This document shows positions 1 to 6,525 of a stretch of DNA of 6,934 nt, piece after piece. The notes under the pieces are model-generated. The model saw only the letters and a program-made list of their open reading frames with translations. It had not been told where the DNA came from and did no database searches. The stretch covers positions 1 to 6,934 of the forward strand of contig CAJXHQ010000166.1 of assembly GCA_913054485.1 (NCBI GenBank), read 5' to 3'. The DNA is from an uncultured Paracoccaceae bacterium (lineage in GTDB: Bacteria; Pseudomonadota; Alphaproteobacteria; Rhodobacterales; Rhodobacteraceae). Position 1 is the stretch's first letter. The number at the start of each line of letters is the position of its first letter. The position numbers were made by a program, and so were the translations under genes.

Positions 1-133
1 TTTTATTGCCATTCCCGCCAAGGGCGCACCGCCTGCCTGGAGCAATCCCCCGGGCTTGGCAACCAGGGGCTGATTCTGCCGCCCATGAGATGACGCCTGC
101 ACACCGGCCTCGCACCCAGGCGGAGGAGACGGC

Positions 134-1367
134 CTAGCGGAAGCCAACGCCGAGCAACCCCGCAGTCAAACCCACCTCAGGAACCGCCCCGAAGAAGACA
201 ACGTTTTCCCACTTGAACAAAGGCCTGCGCGGTCCGCAGCAGCCCGCGTTCAAACACCTTCTGCGTTGTTTCTGCCGACAGATCGGCGGAGTCTTCGTCT
301 ATCCAATAAGCTCTGTAGAACCCGCCAGCCTTGGGGAGTACTCCAGAATACGCCGCCTCCCACCGCCCCGCCACACTCACGGTATCCATACTGTCACTGG
401 ACAGGATGGCCTGAAGCGCATCGTCCTTGAAGGCTGAACATTCCCGGCTGCGGGCATCCGGCACCCTGGTGGCGCCGATAATCATTTGACAGGACCGCCG
501 CCACAGTATTGTCCCCGCCCGGCCGGCCGAATCCGCCCATTTTTCAATCGCCTGCCTGATCGACCCTGCAGGGCTGTCTCCGACAACAACAAAGCTCAGC
601 TCTGCCTCCGGCGATCCGAACCTGCAAGCAGGATCAAACAGGTCATGCGTCCCCTGGCAGCCCATGCTCAATGGGTCTTCCTCCTGGGCAGCAGAGGCCA
701 GCTGCGCCGCTGCCTGGTTCAGGCGATCGGGAAACCCGCTGCTCAGGATCGCGGCAATAGAGAGAGCAATCACCGCCGTACTGACGCCGCCGACCCGCAG
801 AAAACACGCCCAAAGTTCATGCAAGCGTTTGATCTGAAAGGGCCCTCCAAGTATTTCCACGTCCAGAACGCCAACAGGACCGACACGGCCGTCCCCAAGA
901 GCGCGGTCAAAGGTTCAAGATGCGGCTCTGCGAATTACATCCTGAGCGACACAAAGACCGGCCAATGCCACAGGTACAATGAGTAAGAAATCAGCCCGAT
1001 GAACCGCAGAGGAGGAAGACCAGGCAGCCGTCCGGCCAGGTTGCCGCCCGATGCGGACCAGATGATCGCTGCCGTCCCGAAACAGGGCAGCAGGGCAACC
1101 CAGCAGCGAAAGCGCCATGCTGGCAAGAACAACCACGCAGAGCGCAGGCATAATCCGCCTGATCCGCCTCTCGTAAAAGCCAAGATACGAGAAACGCTCC
1201 TCCTGCACTTCTGCGATAACGATCCGGGCGATCAGGTATCCGCTGATCACAAAGAAAACATCAACACCCGCAAAGCCACCTGAGAAAGCAGTAAACCCTG
1301 CATGAAACTATACAACAGGCGCGACGGCCAAGCTGCGCTGCCCGTCAATTTCCGGCCGGTATTTCAC
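134..1367 (-). pseudogene. Decayed acyltransferase-3 / SGNH-domain membrane O-acyltransferase (OafA-like)
   Basis: Intact relatives are about 600-650 residue membrane proteins that O-acylate surface polysaccharide, with an acyltransferase-3 membrane domain and a C-terminal SGNH hydrolase-like domain. Read from GTG 1367, the protein starts MKYRPEIDGQRSLAVAPVV. It then meets amber TAG (1310-1308, codon 20) where the family usually has Leu, and resumes FHAGF, VDVFFVISGYLI and FYERRIRRIMPAL in the same frame. Near 1095-1105 it jumps to another frame at VALLPCFGTAAIIW, skipping the central membrane helices (roughly 200 residues, judged from the usual family layout). It runs on through FIGLISYSLYLWHWP to an ochre TAA (937-935), then continues to WKYLEGPF. 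It changes frame near 840 into an SGNH-like region (860 to about 205) containing VVVGDSPAGS, where the family has GDSH. A further one-base shift in an A-run (207-204) leads to VVFFGAVPEVG and then TAG at 136-134. Bases 1-133 show nothing I recognise; the true 3' end may lie outside the window. Several independent lesions make sequencing error an unlikely explanation. Non-functional. Confidence 0.88.
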
Positions 1368-1373
1368 AATCAG

Positions 1374-1380
1374 TCACCTC
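1374..1380 (-). promoter_or_regulatory. Surviving ribosome binding site of the acyltransferase pseudogene
   Basis: On the minus strand GAGGTGA (1380-1374) sits six bases before the GTG codon at 1367. This fixes the original start of the decayed gene, because the reading that follows gives the family's conserved N-terminus (KYRPEIDG). The site is intact although the gene is not. Confidence 0.6.
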
Positions 1381-1765
1381 AAAATCTTTGGTTTTCAAAA
1401 ATCCAAACCCGGGCAAAAAGACCCGGTGCGTTCGGTCAGCGTTTTCACGCCCCGCCAGTAACACCGATCCGTTCCCCGTCTGGCTGCCGGGATCGTGAGG
1501 GGGTAAAACGCGGCGGGCGGTGCAACAAGGCTGGCCGGGTAAAAAAAACCCAATGCCTGCTATGCCAAAATTCCGCTTATCCGGCTCGCGCCTGCCATCG
1601 GGCCTAATTCATGGCCCGGCTGCTTACTACTGGCGCGCGCTCCTTATAAAAATGCTCTTGATCTCTGGGACCGGAACTTCAAGCCGCCTGGGCAGCCGCC
1701 TGCGCCTGCGGTTCCATCAAAGCCGCTGACCGGCGGGGACACCCAGGGCGCGCCCCATCGGAACA

Positions 1766-1791
1766 CGTCCTTCACAGGTCCGGGAAGAACG
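1766..1791 (-). terminator. Candidate terminator hairpin after the TPR gene
   Basis: On the minus strand CGTTCTTC (1791-1784) pairs with GAAGGACG (1773-1766) across a 10-base loop. This gives eight pairs including one G-U, starting three bases after the TPR stop codon. There is no proper U-tract behind it (TGTTCC follows), so it may be a weak intrinsic terminator or only a 3'-end stabilising hairpin. Confidence 0.35.
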
Positions 1792-1794
1792 CCC

Positions 1795-2418
1795 TCAGAG
1801 ATCGAACTCCTGCCTGCCGGATGATGTTTTCCCGTCATCTTCATCCTGGGACAAAGGCCCGCCCGGAGCAATCAGCCCCCGTTCCGGCAGCCAGGGATTG
1901 AGTTCAAGCGCTATTCCGAGGGTCTCCCGGGCTTCCTCCATCCGCATGAGCCCCATCAATGTCAGGGCCCGGCCGCTCAGCGCGCCGATATGGAGGGGTG
2001 ACAACCCCAGAGCGTGATCCAGATCCGTCAAGGCGGATTCGAACTCACCGTTAAGGTAGTAAACAAATGCGCGTTGATTGTAGCCTTCGGCGAATTCCGG
2101 GCAGTATTCAACCAGCGCATCAAAATCCTCCAGCGCGCCCAGGAAATTGAATGTGGTGCGCCGCGCCATGCCGCGGTCCAGAATTGCCTGCGCCTGCTCG
2201 TCCGGCGCGTCGGTCCAAAGCTCCCACATGCGCGAGGCAAAGGCCCGCGCTTCGCCCTCCCCCTCTGCCGCCTGAACCTGCCCGGTCAGGGCCGCCAGCT
2301 CTGCCGCGTGGTCCGGGGCCGGCGGGCAGTCATTTGCCGCCGCCGGACCTGCGGATGCAGCCACCAAAGTGGCGCACAGCACAATCTGGCGGGGCTTCAA
2401 TACGGAACAGAAAAACAC
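1795..2418 (-). CDS. Secreted/periplasmic TPR-repeat protein of unknown function
   Basis: The protein has 207 residues from the GTG at 2418. Residues 1-28 look like a Sec signal peptide: positively charged KPR near 8-10, hydrophobic core IVLCATLVAASAG, and an A-A-A|N-D cleavage site after residue 28. The mature part begins with a helical stretch (about 36-76) and then three consecutive 34-residue tetratricopeptide units, at about 77-110 (GALEDFDALVEYCP), 111-144 (GYNQRAFVYYLNGEFESAL) and 145-178 (LSGRALTLMGLMRMEEA), with a loose acidic tail (190-207). Two cysteines (31 and 106) could form a disulfide outside the cytoplasm. TPRs bind other proteins; the partner is unknown. GTG 2418 is preferred over ATG 2424 because AAGGG ends seven bases before it and only one base before the ATG; TTG 2400 is a weaker third choice. 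The gene lies 59 bp after the regulator on the same strand, with no terminator seen between, so co-transcription is possible. Proteins of this layout are, from memory, common in Rhodobacteraceae. Confidence 0.82.
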   Translation of the reverse strand: MFFCSVLKPRQIVLCATLVAASAGPAAANDCPPAPDHAAELAALTGQVQAAEGEGEARAFASRMWELWTDAPDEQAQAILDRGMARRTTFNFLGALEDFDALVEYCPEFAEGYNQRAFVYYLNGEFESALTDLDHALGLSPLHIGALSGRALTLMGLMRMEEARETLGIALELNPWLPERGLIAPGGPLSQDEDDGKTSSGRQEFDL

Positions 2419-2425
2419 GAGCATA

Positions 2426-2430
2426 CCCTT
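2426..2430 (-). promoter_or_regulatory. Ribosome binding site deciding the TPR start
   Basis: AAGGG on the minus strand (2430-2426) leaves seven bases to GTG 2418 and one base to ATG 2424. Normal spacing favours GTG, which removes the first two residues of the longer reading. Confidence 0.5.
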
Positions 2431-2477
2431 AATGCTGATGCTGCGCCGGGGTCTTTCAAGCGCTCCGCCGGATTTCG

Positions 2478-2948
2478 TCAGGCCGGTCCAAGCGTGGCGT
2501 TCTCTTTCACCGCTTCCATCGCCACAAAGGTCGAGGTGGAGGCAACATGCGGCAGCGCCGAGATCTTTTCGGCCAGCACGGCGCGGTATTCAGCCATCGA
2601 CCGGGTGCGGATTTTCAACAGATAGTCGAAATTGGCGGCGATCATATGCGCCTGCTCGATCTCCGGCACCTTGGCCACGGCAGAGTTGAAGGCCGCCAGC
2701 GCCGCCTCGCGCGTGTCGGTCATGCGCACTTCGACAAAGGCCACATGGTCCAGCCCCAGCCGGATCGGATCCACCAGCGCGCGGTAGCCGGTGATGAACC
2801 CCTCGGTTTCCAGCCGTTTCATCCGGGTCTGGGTGGGCGATTTCGACAGGCCGATACGGCGCGCGAGGTCCGCGATGGAGATCCGCCCGTCCTCACCCAG
2901 AACATTCAAAATCTCCCGGTCGAACCGGTCCAGCTGCGCTTGATCCAT
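2478..2948 (-). CDS. putR: Lrp/AsnC-family transcriptional regulator, probable proline-responsive activator PutR
   Basis: The protein has 156 residues, the usual size for Lrp/AsnC proteins. An N-terminal winged helix-turn-helix covers about residues 6-60: LDRFDREILNVL, then ISIADLARRIGLS, then the recognition helix SKSPTQTRMKRLE (35-47). A C-terminal RAM-type alpha/beta domain follows (about 68-145), with FVEVRM and NFDYLLKI at the usual positions for oligomerisation and amino-acid binding. The ATG at 2948 is preferred to the GTG at 2978 because AGGAAAGGG (2965-2957) lies eight bases upstream and the family's N-terminus starts just before LDRFDREIL. The gene is divergent from putA across 122 bp. 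In Rhodobacter capsulatus and Agrobacterium, PutR is an Lrp-type protein encoded divergently from putA that activates it in response to proline. The putR name rests on that context and is an inference. Autoregulation is plausible, since its own promoter lies in the shared region. Confidence 0.93.
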   Translation of the reverse strand: MDQAQLDRFDREILNVLGEDGRISIADLARRIGLSKSPTQTRMKRLETEGFITGYRALVDPIRLGLDHVAFVEVRMTDTREAALAAFNSAVAKVPEIEQAHMIAANFDYLLKIRTRSMAEYRAVLAEKISALPHVASTSTFVAMEAVKENATLGPA

Positions 2949-2956
2949 TTGAACCG

Positions 2957-2966
2957 CCCTTTCCTC
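2957..2966 (-). promoter_or_regulatory. Ribosome binding site deciding the putR start
   Basis: GAGGAAAGGG on the minus strand (2966-2957) is a strong purine-rich site eight bases before ATG 2948. It lies inside the longer reading from GTG 2978, arguing that those ten extra residues are not translated. Confidence 0.6.
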
Positions 2967-2987
2967 GAATTTCGGCACGATTGGCCT

Positions 2988-3016
2988 AGTATCACAATTA
3001 TTCGGGCGAATGTCCC
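2988..3016 (-). promoter_or_regulatory. Candidate sigma-70-type promoter of putR
   Basis: On the minus strand GGGACA (3016-3011) and GATACT (2993-2988) each match four of six consensus bases. They are separated by 17 bp, with TG one base upstream of the -10 as in extended -10 promoters. The implied start near 2981 would give a leader of about 33 bases. I could not identify an equally good promoter for putA in the 122-bp gap, which fits an activator-dependent promoter with poor boxes. Confidence 0.35.
3000..3011. promoter_or_regulatory. Inverted repeat in the putR-putA gap, candidate PutR operator
   Basis: ATTCG-GG-CGAAT is a perfect 5-bp dyad around a 2-bp centre, lying between the two divergent genes and inside the spacer of the candidate putR promoter. 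Lrp-family proteins bind degenerate, AT-flanked dyads, and the flanks here (CAATT on the left) are AT-rich. Assignment as the PutR site is an inference from position. Confidence 0.35.
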
Positions 3017-3058
3017 GTGAAAATACCGATACGCTTTGTCAAACGCCTGCGTTCCGAC

Positions 3059-3064
3059 GGAGAG
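3059..3064 (+). promoter_or_regulatory. Ribosome binding site of putA
   Basis: GGAGAG ends six bases before ATG 3071. It chooses this start over the in-frame ATG/GTG-type codons further upstream (frame open from 3017), whose extra 18 residues would lie in promoter DNA. Confidence 0.6.
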
Positions 3065-3070
3065 AACACC

Positions 3071-6000
3071 ATGACCGATACCCCCCGCCTGCGCGATCTT
3101 ATCGATGTGCAAACCTATGCTGATCAGGATGCCAAACTGGCCGAACTGATCGAGACTGCCGCACTCAGCAGCGAAGACCGCGCGCGCATCTGCGCTAGTG
3201 CCGCCGCCCTGGTGCGCGACATCCGCGGCCATTCCTCGCCCGGCCTGATGGAGGTCTTCCTGGCCGAATATGGCCTGTCGACCGATGAAGGCGTCGCTCT
3301 GATGTGTCTGGCCGAGGCGCTGCTGCGGGTACCGGATGCCGAAACCATCGATGCGCTGATCGAAGATAAAATCGCCCCCTCTGACTGGGGCAAGCATCTG
3401 GGCAAATCCTCCTCCTCGCTGGTCAATGCCTCCTCCTGGGGACTGATGCTGACCGGCAAGGTGCTGGACGACGAGGGTTCCAGCCCGGTAAAGGCGCTGC
3501 GCTCTGCCATCAAGCGTCTAGGCGAGCCGGTGATCCGCACCGCCGTGGGCCGCACCATGAAGGAGATGGGCCGTCAGTTTGTGCTGGGGGAAACCATCCA
3601 GGCGGCGATGAAACGCGCCGCGGATATGGAGGCCAAGGGCTTCACCTATTCCTACGACATGCTGGGCGAGGCCGCGCGCACCGAAGAAGACGCCGCCCGC
3701 TACCAGATCGCCTATTCCCGCGCGATCACCGCCATTGCAGACGGCTGTACCCATGACGATATCCGCGAAAACCCCGGCATCTCGGTGAAACTGTCAGCCT
3801 TGCACCCGCGTTACGAGCTGGCGCAGGAGAAATCCGTGATGGAGCAGCTGGTGCCGCGCCTGCAGGCGCTGGCGCTGCTGGCCAAGGCGGCCGGCATGGG
3901 GCTGAACGTCGACGCCGAAGAGGCCGACCGCCTGTCCCTGTCGCTGGAGGTAATCGACGCCGTGATGGGTGATCCGGCGCTCGCAGGCTGGGACGGGTTC
4001 GGCATCGTGGTGCAGGCCTATGGCCCCCGCACCGGTGCCGCGATTGATGCGCTGTATGACATGGCACAGCGCCACGACCGCAAGATCATGATCCGCCTGG
4101 TGAAAGGCGCCTATTGGGACACCGAAATCAAACGCGCCCAGGAAATGGGCATCGGCGGTTTCCCGGTCTACACCAACAAGGCCGTCACCGATGTCTCCTA
4201 CATCGCCAACGCCCGCAAGCTGCTGTCGCGCACCGACCGGATCTACCCGCAGTTTGCCACCCATAACGCGCATACCGTCGCCGCCATTCTGCACATGGCC
4301 GAGGACGGGCAGCCATACGAGTTCCAGCGCCTGCACGGCATGGGCGAGACCCTGCACCAGATGGTGCTGGAGCAGAACAAGACCAAATGCCGGATCTACG
4401 CCCCAGTCGGCGCGCACCGCGACCTGCTCGCCTATCTGGTCCGCCGCCTGCTGGAAAACGGTGCCAACTCCTCCTTCGTGAACCAGATCGTGGACGAGGA
4501 CGTCTCCCCCGAGGAGGTCGCCGCCGACCCCTTCGTGACCGTCATCGAAGACACCCGTAAGATCCCCACCGGGCCAGAGCTGTTCGGCGCGGAACGCCCC
4601 AATTCCAAGGGCTTCGACCTGGCACATGCCCCGACGCTGGAACTGATCGAGGGCGCACGGACGCCGTTCCGGACCAAACACTGGGATGTCACCCCGCGCA
4701 TTGCGGGCAAAGCCCAGCCGCTGGAGGCCAAAACGGTTTTCTCGCCGGTCGATGGCTCCCCCATCGGCACCATTGGCCTGTCCTCACCCGAGGATATTGA
4801 ACGGGCGCTGGCTTCTGCCCAGCCCTGGGGCGAAGACGCCGCGCAGCGGGCCGCAACCCTGAACGCCGCGGCTGACCTTTACGAAGCGCATTTCGGCGAG
4901 CTCTTCGCGCTGCTGACCCGCGAAGCGGGCAAGACCCTGCCCGACTGTGTGGCCGAACTGCGCGAGGCCGTGGATTTCCTGCGCTACTACGCCGCCCGCG
5001 CGCCCGAGGGCAAAGCGGCAGGTATCTTCAGCTGCATTTCGCCCTGGAACTTCCCGCTGGCCATTTTCACCGGCCAGATCGCGGCAGGCCTTGCGGCAGG
5101 CAATGCGGTCCTGTCGAAACCGGCAGGCCAGACGCCGCTGGACGCGGATTTAGCCGTCAGCCTGATGCATCAGGCCGGGGTGCCGCTTGATGCGCTGCAA
5201 CTGCTGCCCGGCAGCGGCTCCACCGTGGGTGCCGCACTGACCTCGGACCCGCGCGTCGCAGGCGCGGCCTTCACCGGCTCCACCGACACCGCGCTGCACA
5301 TCCGCAAGGTGATGGCGGATAACCTGGCACCCGGCTCGGCCCTGATCGCAGAAACCGGCGGGCTGAACGCGATGATTGTCGACTCGACAGCGCTGCCGGA
5401 ACAAACCGTGCAAGCGGTGATTGAAAGCGCCTTCCAATCGGCCGGCCAGCGCTGTTCGGCTCTGCGCTGCCTCTACTTGCAGGAAGACATCGCGGGCCCC
5501 GTGCTGGAGATGCTGAAGGGCGCGATGAACTGCCTGCGGCTGGCGGACCCTTGGGAGCTCAGCACCGACAGCGGCCCGGTGATCGACGAGGGTGCCCGGC
5601 CCGGCATCATGGCCCACATCGACCGCGCCCGCGCCGAGGGCCGCGTGATGCACGAGCTGCAGATCCCCGGCCACGGCACCTTTGTGGCCCCGACGATGAT
5701 CCGGGTGGACAGTATTGCCGACATGAAAGAAGAGATCTTCGGCCCAGTCCTGCATGTAGCCACCTTCAAAGCCGGAGAGCTGGACCAGGTGATCGATGCG
5801 ATCAATGCCACCGGCTACGGGCTGACCTTTGGCTTGCAAACCCGGATCGATGACCGGGTGCAGCATGTCTGCGACCGGGTGCATGCGGGCAATATCTACG
5901 TCAACCGCAACCAGATCGGTGCCATCGTTGGTAGCCAGCCCTTCGGCGGCGAAGGCCTGTCGGGCACCGGGCCCAAGGCGGGCGGCCCCAACTACATCAG

Positions 6001-6478
6001 CCGCTTCTGCGCCCCCGACCGTCAGGAGGCCGGGGCAGAATGGCAAGGTGTCGCAGACCTGCCCACGGCAGCCAGCACACCCGCCGCGCCAACAACCCTG
6101 TCGCTGCCCGGCCCCACCGGCGAAAGCAACCGGCTGACAATGTTTGCCCGCCCGCCCCTCCTCTGCATGGGCCCCGGCCCGCAGGCTGTGGAAGCGCAGG
6201 CCAAGTCGGTCGAGGCGCTCGGCGGCGCGGCCCTGCGCGCCACCGGCATGGCGGATCTTCACCGTCTGGAACACGCAGAGGGCTTCTCTGGTGTAATCTG
6301 GTGGGGGGATGAGTCAACCGAGCGCCAGATCGAACAGGCGCTGGCCAAACGGACCGGCGCGATCATTCCGCTGATCCCCGGCAAGCCGGACACCGCGCGG
6401 GTGATGGGTGAACGCCATGTCTGCGTCGACACAACGGCGTCGGGCGGCAATGCGGCGCTCCTGGGCGGCGGCAGCTGA
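3071..6478 (+). CDS. putA: Bifunctional proline dehydrogenase / L-glutamate-gamma-semialdehyde (P5C) dehydrogenase PutA, type B
   Basis: PutA oxidises proline to P5C with FAD, passing electrons to membrane quinone, then channels the semialdehyde to an NAD+-dependent aldehyde dehydrogenase to give glutamate. The protein has 1135 residues. There is no N-terminal ribbon-helix-helix domain: it begins with a helical arm and alpha-domain (about 1-140). The PRODH barrel (about 150-485) has NPGISVKLSALHPRY (234-248), RLVKGAYWD with K345, THNAHT (397-402), and RRLLENG with R458-R459, the pair that holds the proline carboxylate. The aldehyde dehydrogenase (about 550-975) has SPWNFP with N660, general-base E761 in AETGG, nucleophile C795 in AGQRCSALR, and EEIFGP with E888. 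A further domain (about 990-1135) ends in the conserved tail TTASGGNAALL, which in type B enzymes helps close the substrate tunnel. Length and layout fit type B PutA such as that of R. capsulatus. Odd: KPAG (683-686) replaces the usual KPAE. Control is expected from divergent putR. Confidence 0.98.
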   Translation: MTDTPRLRDLIDVQTYADQDAKLAELIETAALSSEDRARICASAAALVRDIRGHSSPGLMEVFLAEYGLSTDEGVALMCLAEALLRVPDAETIDALIEDKIAPSDWGKHLGKSSSSLVNASSWGLMLTGKVLDDEGSSPVKALRSAIKRLGEPVIRTAVGRTMKEMGRQFVLGETIQAAMKRAADMEAKGFTYSYDMLGEAARTEEDAARYQIAYSRAITAIADGCTHDDIRENPGISVKLSALHPRYELAQEKSVMEQLVPRLQALALLAKAAGMGLNVDAEEADRLSLSLEVIDAVMGDPALAGWDGFGIVVQAYGPRTGAAIDALYDMAQRHDRKIMIRLVKGAYWDTEIKRAQEMGIGGFPVYTNKAVTDVSYIANARKLLSRTDRIYPQFATHNAHTVAAILHMAEDGQPYEFQRLHGMGETLHQMVLEQNKTKCRIYAPVGAHRDLLAYLVRRLLENGANSSFVNQIVDEDVSPEEVAADPFVTVIEDTRKIPTGPELFGAERPNSKGFDLAHAPTLELIEGARTPFRTKHWDVTPRIAGKAQPLEAKTVFSPVDGSPIGTIGLSSPEDIERALASAQPWGEDAAQRAATLNAAADLYEAHFGELFALLTREAGKTLPDCVAELREAVDFLRYYAARAPEGKAAGIFSCISPWNFPLAIFTGQIAAGLAAGNAVLSKPAGQTPLDADLAVSLMHQAGVPLDALQLLPGSGSTVGAALTSDPRVAGAAFTGSTDTALHIRKVMADNLAPGSALIAETGGLNAMIVDSTALPEQTVQAVIESAFQSAGQRCSALRCLYLQEDIAGPVLEMLKGAMNCLRLADPWELSTDSGPVIDEGARPGIMAHIDRARAEGRVMHELQIPGHGTFVAPTMIRVDSIADMKEEIFGPVLHVATFKAGELDQVIDAINATGYGLTFGLQTRIDDRVQHVCDRVHAGNIYVNRNQIGAIVGSQPFGGEGLSGTGPKAGGPNYISRFCAPDRQEAGAEWQGVADLPTAASTPAAPTTLSLPGPTGESNRLTMFARPPLLCMGPGPQAVEAQAKSVEALGGAALRATGMADLHRLEHAEGFSGVIWWGDESTERQIEQALAKRTGAIIPLIPGKPDTARVMGERHVCVDTTASGGNAALLGGGS

Positions 6479-6491
6479 CCCGATAACGCCT

Positions 6492-6521
6492 TGACGCTGG
6501 GCTGAAACCGGCCCAGCGTCA
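6492..6521 (+). terminator. Strong hairpin after putA, abutting the rhomboid start
   Basis: TGACGCTGGGC (6492-6502) and GCCCAGCGTCA (6511-6521) form a perfect 11-bp stem around an 8-base loop, 13 bases after the putA stop. No U-tract follows (CCCTATGTTT), and the next start codon begins only four bases past the stem. It may be an atypical terminator, a 3'-end protector of putA mRNA, or a translational brake on the next gene. Confidence 0.6.
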
Positions 6522-6525
6522 CCCT

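Larger units (their letters stand above)
1368..1794. other. Gene-free stretch between the pseudogene and the TPR gene
   Basis: I found no convincing gene here on either strand. The open frames present (for example plus-strand 1302-1607 and 1520-1729) are low-complexity, Arg/Pro/Ser-rich translations without family resemblance. The part nearest the pseudogene (about 1381-1425) is AT-richer and holds small dyads such as TTTGG/CCAAA, which fits the old promoter/leader of the acyltransferase gene, but I could not define -35 and -10 boxes. Other visible items are an eight-A run near 1541-1550, the 10-base palindrome GGGCGCGCCC near 1747-1756, and a candidate terminator listed separately at 1766-1791. 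Confidence 0.55.

Noticed and set aside
177..860. Stand-alone 227-residue minus-strand protein
   Set aside because: Its first residues continue the WKYLEGPF block read in the neighbouring frame, and its end loses the VVFFGAVPEVG block to a one-base shift. It is the C-terminal fragment of the decayed acyltransferase, not an independent gene.
915..1250. Stand-alone 111-residue minus-strand acyltransferase fragment (and the overlapping 935-1183 frame)
   Set aside because: The family N-terminus lies upstream of it in the same frame (GTG 1367) beyond the amber codon, and the useful sequence switches frame near 1100. Both are pieces of the same pseudogene.
213..1283. Plus-strand open frames at 213-437, 486-986 and 999-1283
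   Set aside because: They are antisense to recognisable acyltransferase and SGNH coding sequence, and their translations are Arg/Pro-rich without family features.
1395..1435. CCGGG/CCCGG dyad with an A-rich loop as a terminator
   Set aside because: The stem is only five pairs and no gene ends next to it in the right orientation. It lies in the likely leader region of the old acyltransferase gene.
1681..1728. Tiny minus-strand frame reading MEPQAQAAAQAA then stop
   Set aside because: It is 12 codons of simple Ala/Gln repeat with no ribosome binding site, and the frame is closed just upstream; probably chance in GC-rich DNA.
2992..3020. Larger dyad TCAC...GTGA around the putR-putA inverted repeat
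   Set aside because: Its centre of symmetry (3006) does not coincide with that of ATTCG-GG-CGAAT (3005.5), so the two are not one extended palindrome.
3017..3070. Upstream extension of PutA by 18 residues
   Set aside because: It has no ribosome binding site, lies in the divergent promoter region, and the ATG at 3071 has a well-spaced GGAGAG.
3794..4681. Long minus-strand open frame inside putA (also 5150-6274 and 6259-6867)
   Set aside because: These are shadows of strongly coding GC-rich plus-strand sequence (putA and the rhomboid gene). Their translations show no family features.
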